DNA of 26,785 nucleotides from positions 1 to 26,785 of IMG/VR virus record IMGVR_UViG_3300017746_000118; one strand, 5' to 3'. The translations under genes and the position numbers were made by a program. A model generated the notes under the pieces. The model saw only the letters and a list, made by a program, of their open reading frames with translations, searched no databases and was not told where the DNA came from. How positions within the stretch are numbered: the stretch's first letter is position 1; the number at the start of each line of letters is the position of its first letter. The DNA comes from a virus. Positions 1 through 4,936 of the stretch are shown here, in pieces.

Positions 1-254
1 GCGCCACTATCTTCATCAATCCTTTCTTCAAAGAAGATTGCTAAATCCTCTAGGTCTTTCACAATGATCGCATAAGGCTGGTTGATTTTCATAGTTATAG
101 TGTTCAAGTCTATCTTGCCACCAGGTAGTTGCTGAAAGTGGTCTTTGATGTGTATTAACACTTTCTTTAGAACTAGAAATGTAGAGAACCCTTCCTGTTC
201 AATGTTCTCTTCTCGTGGTACAAACCACTTCTTATTTAATGAATATTTATCCAT
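1..254 (-). CDS. Partial hypothetical early protein, cut by the left edge
   Basis: An open frame reads from an ATG at 254 to the window edge without a stop, giving 84 codons. The product begins MDKYSLNKKWFVP and contains the segment FSTFLVLKKVLIHIKDHF and an acidic stretch near EDLAIFFEERIDEDSG. It looks soluble and mixed-charge. I do not recognise a family. It is the last visible gene of the leftward operon and lies 53 bases after a 44-codon membrane gene. The plus-strand frame at 145-339 is its shadow. I am fairly sure it is coding because the frame is open to the edge and matches the strand and style of its neighbours. Confidence 0.65.
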   Translation of the reverse strand, partial: MDKYSLNKKWFVPREENIEQEGFSTFLVLKKVLIHIKDHFQQLPGGKIDLNTITMKINQPYAIIVKDLEDLAIFFEERIDEDSG

Positions 255-307
255 TTGTATTGGTTTTTGTATTGCCTACTCTGTAAGGTTTTCGGCTACC
301 CCTATTG

Positions 308-442
308 TTATTCTCCTAATGCTTTACCACATAATATGAACAGCATACCTACATAAGTAGCCATCTGTATATCCTTAAATATTGCATGAACTAAAACTGT
401 GACTACATATATTGAAGCCCACCACCATTTAATCTTTATCAT
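308..442 (-). CDS. Tiny membrane protein, 44 aa
   Basis: The ATG at 442 lies inside the end of the upstream gene (overlap 429-442), the usual arrangement in this operon. The product starts MIKIKWWWASIYVVTV, then has a hydrophobic segment, a short polar stretch (FKDIQ) and a second hydrophobic segment (residues about 27-38, MATYVGMLFILCG). It therefore looks like a one- or two-pass inner-membrane peptide. No family is recognised. Tiny membrane proteins are common in phage early operons, where some act on host functions or on lysis, but nothing here shows which. The support is the overlap, the strand and the membrane-like composition. Confidence 0.5.
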   Translation of the reverse strand: MIKIKWWWASIYVVTVLVHAIFKDIQMATYVGMLFILCGKALGE

Positions 443-647
443 TTGCTATAAGTAATTTAGTTTTCAATGCTAACTCCATCTTTCTTAACCCACCTTGTAG
501 TTCTTTGGCGTATGCTACATATCTATAGAACTCAACCTCATTGTTTCTACTGAGTTCAATTAAAGCCAACACAGAGTTCATCTCAGCTGCTGCTATACTG
601 ATTTGTGTTAAGTCACACTCTCTTTCTAAGTCTACGTTATATTTCAT
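429..647 (-). CDS. Hypothetical early protein, 72 aa
   Basis: This is a 72-residue, mostly helical, charged protein. It has ISIAAAEMNSVLALIELSRNNEVEFYRYVAYAKELQ in the middle and a basic C-terminal half (LRKMELALKTKLL). The pattern suggests two amphipathic helices that could form a small helical bundle, but no catalytic motif or known domain is visible. Its start overlaps the end of the upstream 37-aa gene by 11 bases and its end overlaps the next gene by 14, so it is embedded in the leftward operon. The longer plus-strand frame at 541-957 is hydrophobic and stop-poor in the way an antisense shadow is, and I rejected it. Confidence 0.65.
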   Translation of the reverse strand: MKYNVDLERECDLTQISIAAAEMNSVLALIELSRNNEVEFYRYVAYAKELQGGLRKMELALKTKLLIANDKD

Positions 648-750
648 TGTTCTTATGCTTTACTTTACGGTAATACTTCTTCTTATTCCTATACACTTGC
701 TTCTTACAAGCGTCTTGAATTTGTTGTTGAGTAACGCGAACCGTCTCCAT
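637..750 (-). CDS. Tiny basic protein, 37 aa
   Basis: The ATG at 750 overlaps the stop of the upstream gene as TAATG, and the stop lies 11 bases inside the next gene. The product is short and strongly basic: METVRVTQQQIQDACKKQ is followed by a Lys/Tyr/Arg-rich stretch (residues 18-33) with one Cys. This could be a nucleic-acid-binding peptide, but nothing shows it. It fills what would otherwise be a 100-base gap exactly, which is the best evidence that it is a real gene. Confidence 0.5.
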   Translation of the reverse strand: METVRVTQQQIQDACKKQVYRNKKKYYRKVKHKNNEI

Positions 751-941
751 TATAAGTCTTTTAATTTGTCTTTTAACTGTTCAACCTCCATGATGATGAA
801 CCCCTCAGTCATTATAGGATTGTTACCACCCTTGATGATGTCTCTAATCCCTTTACATTGTTCTTCCTGGTACATCTTTAGTGCTTCACTAATCATGTGC
901 ATCTCAAAGCCATTCAAGGCTCTTTTTTTCTTACTAGGCAT
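750..941 (-). CDS. Hypothetical early protein, about 63 aa
   Basis: I chose the ATG at 941 (MPSKKKRALNGFEMHMISEALK) because the A-rich leader AACAAATTAAT just before it is typical of Bacteroidota starts. The same frame is open to another ATG at 995, which would add 18 residues (MQLQMHVDDGAKIQKQIN). The protein has a basic N-terminus, a helical centre (ISEALKMYQEEQCKGIRDII) and a C-terminal helix rich in Glu, Lys and Leu (MEVEQLKDKLKDL), which may pair as a short coiled coil. No family is recognised. Its stop overlaps the start of the next gene (TAATG), so the two are probably translated together. Confidence 0.55.
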   Translation of the reverse strand: MPSKKKRALNGFEMHMISEALKMYQEEQCKGIRDIIKGGNNPIMTEGFIIMEVEQLKDKLKDL

Positions 942-995
942 ATTAATTTGTTTTTGAATTTTAGCACCATCATCCACATGCATTTGCAACTGCAT

Positions 996-1318
996 ACTTC
1001 AAATGGTCTAGCCGACAACTCCTAAGTGTACATTTAACTTCCTGCCCTCTCGAATGTCATATCAAGGGTACACTTGGCAAGGTTATACATTGTTCGGATG
1101 CCGTACAATGCTTTCCCAAACTGCACACCTATAGTCGGTGTAACAGAATATGTCTTTTAAACACTTGCCTTTCTTTTGTCTTATCAGCGTTCTCTCAAAT
1201 CGTATAAGCATTTCTGCTTTCCTACTGCGTCAACAAGGTCATAGGTTTGACCTATATTACTACAAGAAACGAGTCTTTCATCTCGTCCCTATCCTTCTTC
1301 ACCTCCTGTTGTAATTTC
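996..1318 (-). other. Structured gap in the early operon
   Basis: About 320 bases with no convincing long gene. Two adjacent hairpins are visible. The first pairs AAGTGTAC (1024-1031) with GTACACTT (1068-1075) across a 36-base loop, with a further G-T and a C-G pair outside. The second folds 1088-1110 as CATTGT, a T-T mismatch, then CGG/CCG around ATG, closed by ACAATG. There is also a 15-base palindrome, ATAGGT-TTG-ACCTAT, at 1241-1255. A 42-codon frame (1083-1211) overlaps this stretch, and other short frames without start codons look coding-like. It may be a structured RNA, decayed genes or both. Confidence 0.35.
1083..1211 (-). CDS. Possible tiny protein, 42 aa
   Basis: An ATG at 1211 opens 42 codons ending at TAA: MLIRFERTLIRQKKGKCLKD, then a Cys-, Tyr- and Trp-containing stretch ending in RHPNNV. 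The product is basic with three cysteines (positions 17, 23 and 29). It has no overlap with a neighbour to support it, and another frame over the same bases also looks protein-like (its last 18 codons begin MYNLAKCTLDM) but lacks a good start. I therefore hold this loosely. It could also be a chance frame in a structured or decayed segment. Confidence 0.3.
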   Translation of the reverse strand: MLIRFERTLIRQKKGKCLKDIFCYTDYRCAVWESIVRHPNNV

Positions 1319-1414
1319 TTAATGTGTTGCTATCATCGTGACAACAGTCACTACCATTCCTAATGCTATTGATAGCACTATGATGTTCTCTAACTTAAAT
1401 GTTCTGTTTTTCAT
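1319..1414 (-). CDS. Tiny single-pass membrane protein, 31 aa
   Basis: The start at 1414 overlaps the stop of the upstream membrane gene as ATGA (1411-1414), which suggests coupled translation. The product is MKNRTFKLEN followed by one hydrophobic segment (residues 11-30, IIVLSIALGMVVTVVTMIAT) and a final His. A basic N-terminus followed by a single membrane span suits a small inner-membrane protein. With the 62-aa membrane gene just upstream it forms a two-gene membrane unit, and a shared role is an inference from that pairing. No family is recognised. Confidence 0.5.
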   Translation of the reverse strand: MKNRTFKLENIIVLSIALGMVVTVVTMIATH

Positions 1415-1599
1415 TTGTTTGGATTTATATAGATTGCTAATAGACTGAACATCGTAACAACGAATGTGCTAAACACACCCACCAAAATTAGTCCAACCAT
1501 GTTGATTCTCATGTAAAGCGAGTAAAGAACTACACCTACTGTATACACAATAAGCGTAGTAATCATCGCTACTATCAGTATTTTAATATCTTCTCTCAT
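1411..1599 (-). CDS. Small two-pass membrane protein, 62 aa
   Basis: There are two clear hydrophobic segments: residues about 7-30 (ILIVAMITTLIVYTVGVVLYSLY) and about 33-57 (MVGLILVGVFSTFVVTMFSLLAIYI), separated by MRIN. A charged N-terminus (MREDIK) and polar C-terminus (NPNK) flank them. This is a two-pass membrane protein of holin-like size, but the lysis genes are not visible and the early-operon position argues against calling it a holin. The start overlaps the upstream stop as ATGA and its own stop overlaps the next start in the same way, so three genes in a row are probably translationally coupled. Confidence 0.65.
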   Translation of the reverse strand: MREDIKILIVAMITTLIVYTVGVVLYSLYMRINMVGLILVGVFSTFVVTMFSLLAIYINPNK

Positions 1600-1772
1600 T
1601 CTTCAGGGAGCATTGTTTCAAGCATCTCTTCCATAGCGCTTAATTGGTCAAGCATACAGTGCAACTCTACACTTTCAGCGTCCTCTATCAATAAGTTATC
1701 AAGATTAAACTCAAAGTTTTCAATACACCTTTTTGCTTTTTCTATATCTGCTTTTAATTCTGTATAAGTCAT
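1596..1772 (-). CDS. Small acidic helical protein, 58 aa
   Basis: The frame starts at ATG 1772, one base after the stop of the upstream gene (TAA-G-ATG), and ends overlapping the next start (ATGA). The product is acidic and helical: MTYTELKADIEKAKRCIENF in the first half and, near the end, LDQLSAMEEMLETMLPEE. Heptad-like spacing of Leu, Ile and Met suggests a short coiled coil or helical hairpin. No catalytic motif is visible and I do not recognise it. Acidic miniproteins made early by phages are often inhibitors of host enzymes, but nothing here specifies a target. Confidence 0.6.
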   Translation of the reverse strand: MTYTELKADIEKAKRCIENFEFNLDNLLIEDAESVELHCMLDQLSAMEEMLETMLPEE

Positions 1773-1773
1773 C

Positions 1774-1956
1774 TTAATACCAGTGTTTGTAATTAATTCT
1801 TTTCCACTTCTCCTCTACTATAACACCATTGACAAACCTTGCCCATAGTTCTTTGTTACCATCTCTACGGATCGGTCTGTAATCATTTGGCTTAGCATTG
1901 ACTATCTTTGTCGTGGTCTTTTGTACCTTACCTTTTGTTGTGTATGCTAAACTCAT
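1774..1956 (-). CDS. Hypothetical early protein with a KTTTKIV motif, 60 aa
   Basis: The product begins MSLAYTTKGKVQKTTTKIVN, then a compact part with Trp and Arg residues (RPIRRDGNKELWARF, then VEEKWKRINYKHWY at the end). KTTTKIV at residues 13-19 also occurs in the next gene upstream and, as KTTTKVV, in the 131-aa protein two genes upstream. The DNA for the motif differs at synonymous positions, so the peptide seems to be what is conserved. The start overlaps the upstream stop as ATGA. The family is unknown. The C-terminal half looks like a small beta-rich domain, but that is only an impression. Confidence 0.6.
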   Translation of the reverse strand: MSLAYTTKGKVQKTTTKIVNAKPNDYRPIRRDGNKELWARFVNGVIVEEKWKRINYKHWY

Positions 1957-2198
1957 ATCCTTGATGTTATTAGTCCTACCTTTGTTTTCTTTGTCTGTAA
2001 TGGTACGAAGTTACCCTGGCTATCTTTCCAGGCATAAGCCGTTCTTTCTGAAGGCATACCCCCTACATGTTCTCTAACTATAGCCGAGTTACCTCCCTCG
2101 ATTACCTTTTCAACTTTCCATTGGATACCCATAGCACCCTTTAGGTCTGTTACGTCTACAATCTTGGTTGTAGTTTTTGAAGCGTTTGCTTTTTTCAT
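1953..2198 (-). CDS. Hypothetical early protein with a KTTTKIV motif, 81 aa
   Basis: The basic N-terminus MKKANASKTTTKIVDVTDLK carries the shared motif at residues 8-14. The remainder (IQWKVEKVIEGGNSAIV, then RTAYAWKDSQGNFVPLQTK) alternates polar and hydrophobic residues and looks like a small beta-sheet domain. Its ATG at 2198 follows a leader that ends CCTAACCAATATATAATCAA. A very similar leader end precedes the 131-aa gene upstream, so the leader and the N-terminal motif may have been duplicated together. No enzyme motif is visible. Its stop overlaps the next gene as ATGA. Confidence 0.65.
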   Translation of the reverse strand: MKKANASKTTTKIVDVTDLKGAMGIQWKVEKVIEGGNSAIVREHVGGMPSERTAYAWKDSQGNFVPLQTKKTKVGLITSRI

Positions 2199-2286
2199 TT
2201 GATTATATATTGGTTAGGGGCAATAGGGAGACTTGAACTCCTGCTTATCCTATTTACCTAATGCCCTTTTCGTACGTGCCCTGTGA
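2199..2286 (-). promoter_or_regulatory. Leader with a tRNA-like hairpin before the 81-aa gene
   Basis: On the minus strand, bases from about 2267 to 2217 can fold so that one continuous 3' strand, CTCC-CTATT-GCCC, pairs with GGGC, AATAG and GGAG, which are separated by two 8-base bulges. The inner GGAG-TTCAAGT-CTCC is a textbook T-arm shape (loop TTCRANY). D and anticodon arms are missing, so this is not a working tRNA. The motif CTAACCAATA follows directly before the start codon. It may be a translation-control leader or a tRNA remnant. Confidence 0.4.
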
Positions 2287-2682
2287 TTATTTCACTTGGT
2301 ACATTTTCTTAATCATCATCAATACTTCATATACTGAAAATGTCTCCTTACCTACCCTGTGTGCAGACCTGTGTTCGAGCAACGCAGCAGGCTTGATGTC
2401 TGTCTTTTTGAAACCTTTGATGTTGTCAAAGACTGGCTTCCCTACCTTGATTGCTTGTTTCATACACCACGATATAGACTTGACCTCTGCCTTGCTTACA
2501 TTGTTTGCATCGAATATAGATTGCATCATCTGTTTACCTGTGATACCTTCCTTTAGATACCTTACTACTTCAGTTTTTTCATTAGACTTCTTAACTGTTA
2601 CTACCTTAGTTGTAGTTTTTTTCTGTCCATTGGACACCTTTGCGACCTTAGTCGTCTTTGTTGGGGCTTTCTTTGTAGCCAT
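2287..2682 (-). CDS. Hypothetical early DNA-binding-like protein, 131 aa
   Basis: This is the first sizeable gene of the leftward operon. Residues 1-40 are a Lys/Thr-rich tail (MATKKAPTKTTKVAKVSNGQ then KKTTTKVVTVKKSN) resembling the basic tails of histone-like proteins. The rest is a folded helical part with KTEVVRYLKEGITGKQMMQSIF, KAEVKSISWCMKQAIKVGK and a C-terminal FSVYEVLMMIKKMYQ. The helices could form a small helix-turn-helix or bundle, which would suit a DNA-binding role, but I see no diagnostic family signature. The ATG at 2682 follows an AT-rich leader containing CTAACCAATA. The plus-strand frames at 2261-2734 and 2359-2556 are its shadows. Confidence 0.7.
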   Translation of the reverse strand: MATKKAPTKTTKVAKVSNGQKKTTTKVVTVKKSNEKTEVVRYLKEGITGKQMMQSIFDANNVSKAEVKSISWCMKQAIKVGKPVFDNIKGFKKTDIKPAALLEHRSAHRVGKETFSVYEVLMMIKKMYQVK

Positions 2683-3350
2683 AATTGATATATATTTATT
2701 GGTTAGAGATGACGTGCAGACCTGCCCTGCTTAGATGCCTACCTTGTTATAGGTTACATTCGCCACCTTGTTTTTTCGAAAGTAATGTACTCTTTTCTCC
2801 TTGCCTTGTGTTACTATTGTTCGCACTGCAATTCAATTCAATTCCGCAACCTTATCAGATTACACGTTCTCACGCTGACTATCAATCTATTAGATGTCTT
2901 TAGTATAGATGTTACGCCTTGTTATCTACTTTGTCATAAACAAAGCATACAAGTTTTTAAATGCGTTTTTCTATTCGGGTTTTTTATTAATGTTACCCTA
3001 GAGTGTACTACCTTTCAAACGTACCCTTTCGCTTTTTTACTGCTTGACGAATTGCACCCTATTATGTGTATTGTATGCCGTTTTCATTGCATATACTAGG
3101 TTTGTGGACGTTCCGCCCTTACATCATTCGTACTACCAAGCTCTATTTAGCGTAGGTATACTATGTCCCCGTTAGCCACCCTATTACTAGGTGTCGGTTC
3201 TCAAATTGTGGATTGGACGTTCTTCTTTTGTTAGCTTGCTTAACACAATGCTTACTAATCATTAAGGGTTACTGCATAGTTATTCACCCCGTACACTTAG
3301 TCCGTTCCTCTATCTGAGGCATTTTTGATATTTTTTCTTTCGTTATTTCA
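2683..3350 (-). promoter_or_regulatory. Long gene-poor leader of the leftward transcript
   Basis: About 670 bases separate the leftward promoter at 3356-3387 from the first sizeable gene. Almost every minus-strand ATG runs into a stop within a few codons. The exceptions are a 33-codon frame at 3161-3262 and a 16-codon one starting near 3087. The word CCTTGT recurs on the plus strand at about 2743, 2766, 2803 and 2918. GCAG-GGCAGGT-CTGC can form a hairpin near 2723-2737. The plus-strand frame at 2785-3099 is open for 104 codons but is hydrophobic and Cys-rich, so I do not treat it as a gene. The region may be an untranslated regulatory RNA. Confidence 0.4.
3161..3262 (-). CDS. Possible tiny protein in the leader, 33 aa
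   Basis: An ATG at 3262 opens 33 codons: MISKHCVKQANKRRTSNPQF followed by ENRHLVIGWLTGT and a stop. The product is basic with one cysteine. It would be the first gene on the leftward transcript, about 90 bases after the predicted start of transcription, where a leader peptide could sit. Nothing else supports it: there is no overlap with a neighbour and no known family. The surrounding leader is otherwise full of stops. Confidence 0.25.
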   Translation of the reverse strand: MISKHCVKQANKRRTSNPQFENRHLVIGWLTGT

Positions 3351-3355
3351 TATAT

Positions 3356-3387
3356 CAAATATACGCACATTGTATGGATATACCAAA
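3356..3387 (-). promoter_or_regulatory. Strong leftward promoter of Bacteroidota type
   Basis: On the minus strand this reads TTTG (3387-3384), a 20-base spacer, then TATATTTG (3363-3356). It matches the known Bacteroidota housekeeping consensus (-33 TTTG or TTG, 19-20 bases, -7 TAnnTTTG) better than any other site in the window. Transcription would begin near 3350 and run left into the early operon. Confidence 0.75.
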
Positions 3388-3471
3388 CTTTTTAGCAATT
3401 ATTTTCATTTTTTTAGTAATAAAGAATGATTCTAAATAAGGGCTTATAATTGTTAATATTTGTTAATTTCC

Positions 3472-3570
3472 TTTGAATTGTCAAATATTTTTGTATGTAC
3501 TTTCGGTTTTGTTTTGTTATGAAATTTTAACAGTATATATTTTGAATTGTCAGAAATTTTTTGTATAGAC
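3472..3570 (+). repeat. Paired direct repeat of about 29 bases in the control region
   Basis: Two near-identical copies lie at about 3472-3500 and 3541-3570, 69 bases apart. Each begins TTTGAATTGTCA, continues with an A/T run that includes TTTTTTGTAT or TTTTTGTAT, and ends in AC. The first copy contains the dyad TTTGA-ATTG-TCAAA and a -7-like box TATTTTTG (3486-3493), though no good -33 element sits at the right distance. The repeats could be promoter copies or binding sites for a phage regulator or replication protein. Confidence 0.6.
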
Positions 3571-3572
3571 AG

Positions 3573-3715
3573 TTAGTGTGCAAATGACACTAAGGAAATA
3601 TTAGTCAGTGTATTAATGACACTAAGTAAAACACTATGCACGCATAATATATGTACGCATAATAGGTCACAATGACACTATGAACTAAAGATAGTTAGTG
3701 TATAAATGACACTAA
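3573..3715. repeat. Array of TTAGTGT/ACACTAA dyad sites
   Basis: Two perfect copies (3573-3593 and 3695-3715) have the form TTAGTGT, seven bases ending AATG, then ACACTAA. A third (3605-3625) has one changed base in its left arm (TCAGTGT). A fourth (3661-3681) keeps mainly the right half (AATGACACTAT). Between them lies a direct repeat of ACGCATAATA (3640-3649 and 3655-3664). The arms form an inverted repeat with 14-base centre spacing, which suits a dimeric regulator, and the array could equally be iterons of an origin. It lies between the leftward and rightward operons. Confidence 0.7.
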
Positions 3716-4078
3716 GGTTCTGAGATTGACTTTCGGTTGAGATTTGGGCAGGGGATATCAACGGCTGTAAAAGACCTCAAAATCTACATATACTTTTTTC
3801 ACACGATTCCCATAGAGGCACATTAGAGACGATTTAAGGGGTTTTAATACATGGGAGGGTACAAAGAGTCACACCGTTACCGTTAACGCTCTCATACGCA
3901 GTTTTCCAAACAGCTCCATGATCCGTTGAACTACATTCATTTTTCTAGCTAATCCTATTAGTGATAAACATATATAGGGCGTTTTTTACAACTTTCTAGA
4001 TTCTATGGGGGTTAGAGCTGTGTCGTAAGTGGTAACAAGTTGTTCTATAAAAGTGCTAACAAAGTCATATTTTTTTAG
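3716..4078. other. Gene-free stretch before the rightward genes
   Basis: About 360 bases in which I see no convincing gene. The best frame is 23 codons on the minus strand (3869-3940, MNVVQRIMELFGKLRMRALT and so on). AGATTT near 3741 and AAATCT near 3780 could close a long stem, and CCGTTACCGTTAACG occurs near 3884. With the dyads to its left and the RepL-like gene to its right it is a plausible part of a replication origin, but nothing proves this. Confidence 0.3.
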
Positions 4079-4086
4079 TATATTTG
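4079..4086 (+). promoter_or_regulatory. -7 box TATATTTG at the HNH gene
   Basis: An exact TATATTTG lies three bases before the ATG at 4090. No TTG element sits 19-20 bases upstream. If used, transcription would begin at about the start codon, giving a leaderless or nearly leaderless message. Confidence 0.4.
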
Positions 4087-4089
4087 CGT

Positions 4090-4395
4090 ATGCTATCTAA
4101 AAAAGGCGTAGATTTAAGTGTATGTGCTTATTGTAAGACCAAGCTAGATGAATACAGCAGAACTGTAGACCATCTGTTCCCTAAGTCAAGGGGCGGCAAG
4201 TTAAGCAACTCCAATAAAGTACCATGCTGTGGCGACTGTAATAAAATGAAAGGCAACATGAGTGTTGTTGAATTCGCTAGGGCTATCAATGGACTAATCT
4301 ACTATGAGCATACCAAACACAAAGAGAGCATATCGCATCTCAAAAAGGTTAAGTTAAACATAGAAAAATTAATTAATGACAGGAGAAAAAAATAG
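4090..4395 (+). CDS. HNH endonuclease
   Basis: A small single-domain HNH nuclease that would cut DNA using one metal ion. From the ATG at 4090 the product is 101 aa. It shows the first zinc-binding pair CAYC (residues 12-15), the VDHLFPKSRGG segment with the catalytic Asp-His (27-28), the SNSNK segment with the central Asn, and a second zinc pair in CCGDCNKMKG that also carries the last conserved Asn-Lys. All elements are intact. A TTG two codons earlier is a possible alternative start, but it lies in the -7 box. Its end overlaps the RepL-like gene by 20 bases. HNH proteins near terminases often help packaging, and homing or anti-host roles are also possible. Confidence 0.85.
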   Translation: MLSKKGVDLSVCAYCKTKLDEYSRTVDHLFPKSRGGKLSNSNKVPCCGDCNKMKGNMSVVEFARAINGLIYYEHTKHKESISHLKKVKLNIEKLINDRRKK

Positions 4396-4936
4396 CATAG
4401 TCTATGACTTGCTGCTAATGGAGGCGGATAGGTTCGTGTCCAAGAAAAGAGATGACAAGGTTATATACCACAAAGACAAGCATGGAGATTTCGTGCCGAT
4501 AGCTCAGGGGTATTCTGATGAAACAGATATAATACTTAGTCAGCTGCTTAAAAAGAAAAGAACCAGGTATATGCTTACCTTTATGGAGTCGGTGGACATG
4601 CTTGATTCAGTTAAGCCATCGTCAAACAGAATGGTAAGATTTTTTACAAAACAAATGTCATACGGCAACATAGTTAAAAACTATAGCCTTAGAGATATAC
4701 AACAATGTACCGACATGAATATGCGGTACGTAATGGCATCTATAAAGGAACTATGCGGGATTGACGCAATAAGATACCACGAACACAAGAACAGAAGAAC
4801 GTACATGGTTAATCCTATATACTTTTACAAGGGTACCATAAAAAAGATGTTTTTCTCCGTAAGGGAGTACGACAAGCTTCCGAAGAGAGATGAAAATCTT
4901 AACGTTATAAAAACAAACAAATATGAACTTGATTAA
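4376..4936 (+). CDS. RepL-like winged-helix replication protein (probable)
   Basis: A 186-aa basic protein. The central part (residues about 95-160) reads as a winged helix: YGNIVKNYSLRDIQQCTDMN, then MRYVMASIKELCGIDAI, then YHEHKNRRTYMVNPIYFYKG. The ending MVNPxxxxKG after the wing is typical of the RepL/RepA-type plasmid replication initiators, which also occur in phages including some crAss-like ones. That is family knowledge recalled without a search. The N-terminal third (residues 1-60) is polar with no recognised domain. It overlaps both the HNH gene and the phosphoesterase gene, and it lies next to the repeat array, which would suit an initiator binding the array. A transcription regulator is the main alternative. 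Confidence 0.5.
   Translation: MTGEKNSIVYDLLLMEADRFVSKKRDDKVIYHKDKHGDFVPIAQGYSDETDIILSQLLKKKRTRYMLTFMESVDMLDSVKPSSNRMVRFFTKQMSYGNIVKNYSLRDIQQCTDMNMRYVMASIKELCGIDAIRYHEHKNRRTYMVNPIYFYKGTIKKMFFSVREYDKLPKRDENLNVIKTNKYELD

Noticed and set aside
145-957. Plus-strand frames at 145-339 and 541-957
   Set aside because: Their products are hydrophobic, Cys/Phe/Leu-rich and antisense to minus-strand genes that fit the operon by overlap. They are shadows.
1225-1318. Frames reading GQTYDLVDAVGKQKCLYDLRER and KKLQQEVKKDRDEMKDSF
   Set aside because: Neither has an acceptable start codon after its upstream stop. They are mentioned only in the gap finding.
2217-2275. A tRNA gene on the minus strand
   Set aside because: The T-arm and acceptor-like pairing are good, but there is no room for D and anticodon arms and no proper 3' CCA end. 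I report it only as a tRNA-like leader.
2261-3099. Plus-strand frames at 2261-2734, 2359-2556, 2685-2903 and 2785-3099
   Set aside because: The first three run antisense to the 131-aa gene and its leader. The last is open for 104 codons but is Cys/Phe-rich with no start-site context, and its openness mirrors the stop pattern of the other strand.
2683-3350. Stop-codon recoding (as in some crAss-like phages) to explain a protein-like minus-strand frame
   Set aside because: The frame contains TAG, TAA and TGA stops, and genes across the window end normally on all three, so a single reassignment cannot explain it.
3869-3940. A 23-codon minus-strand frame
   Set aside because: Too short, no overlapping neighbour and no start context. 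It is probably chance.
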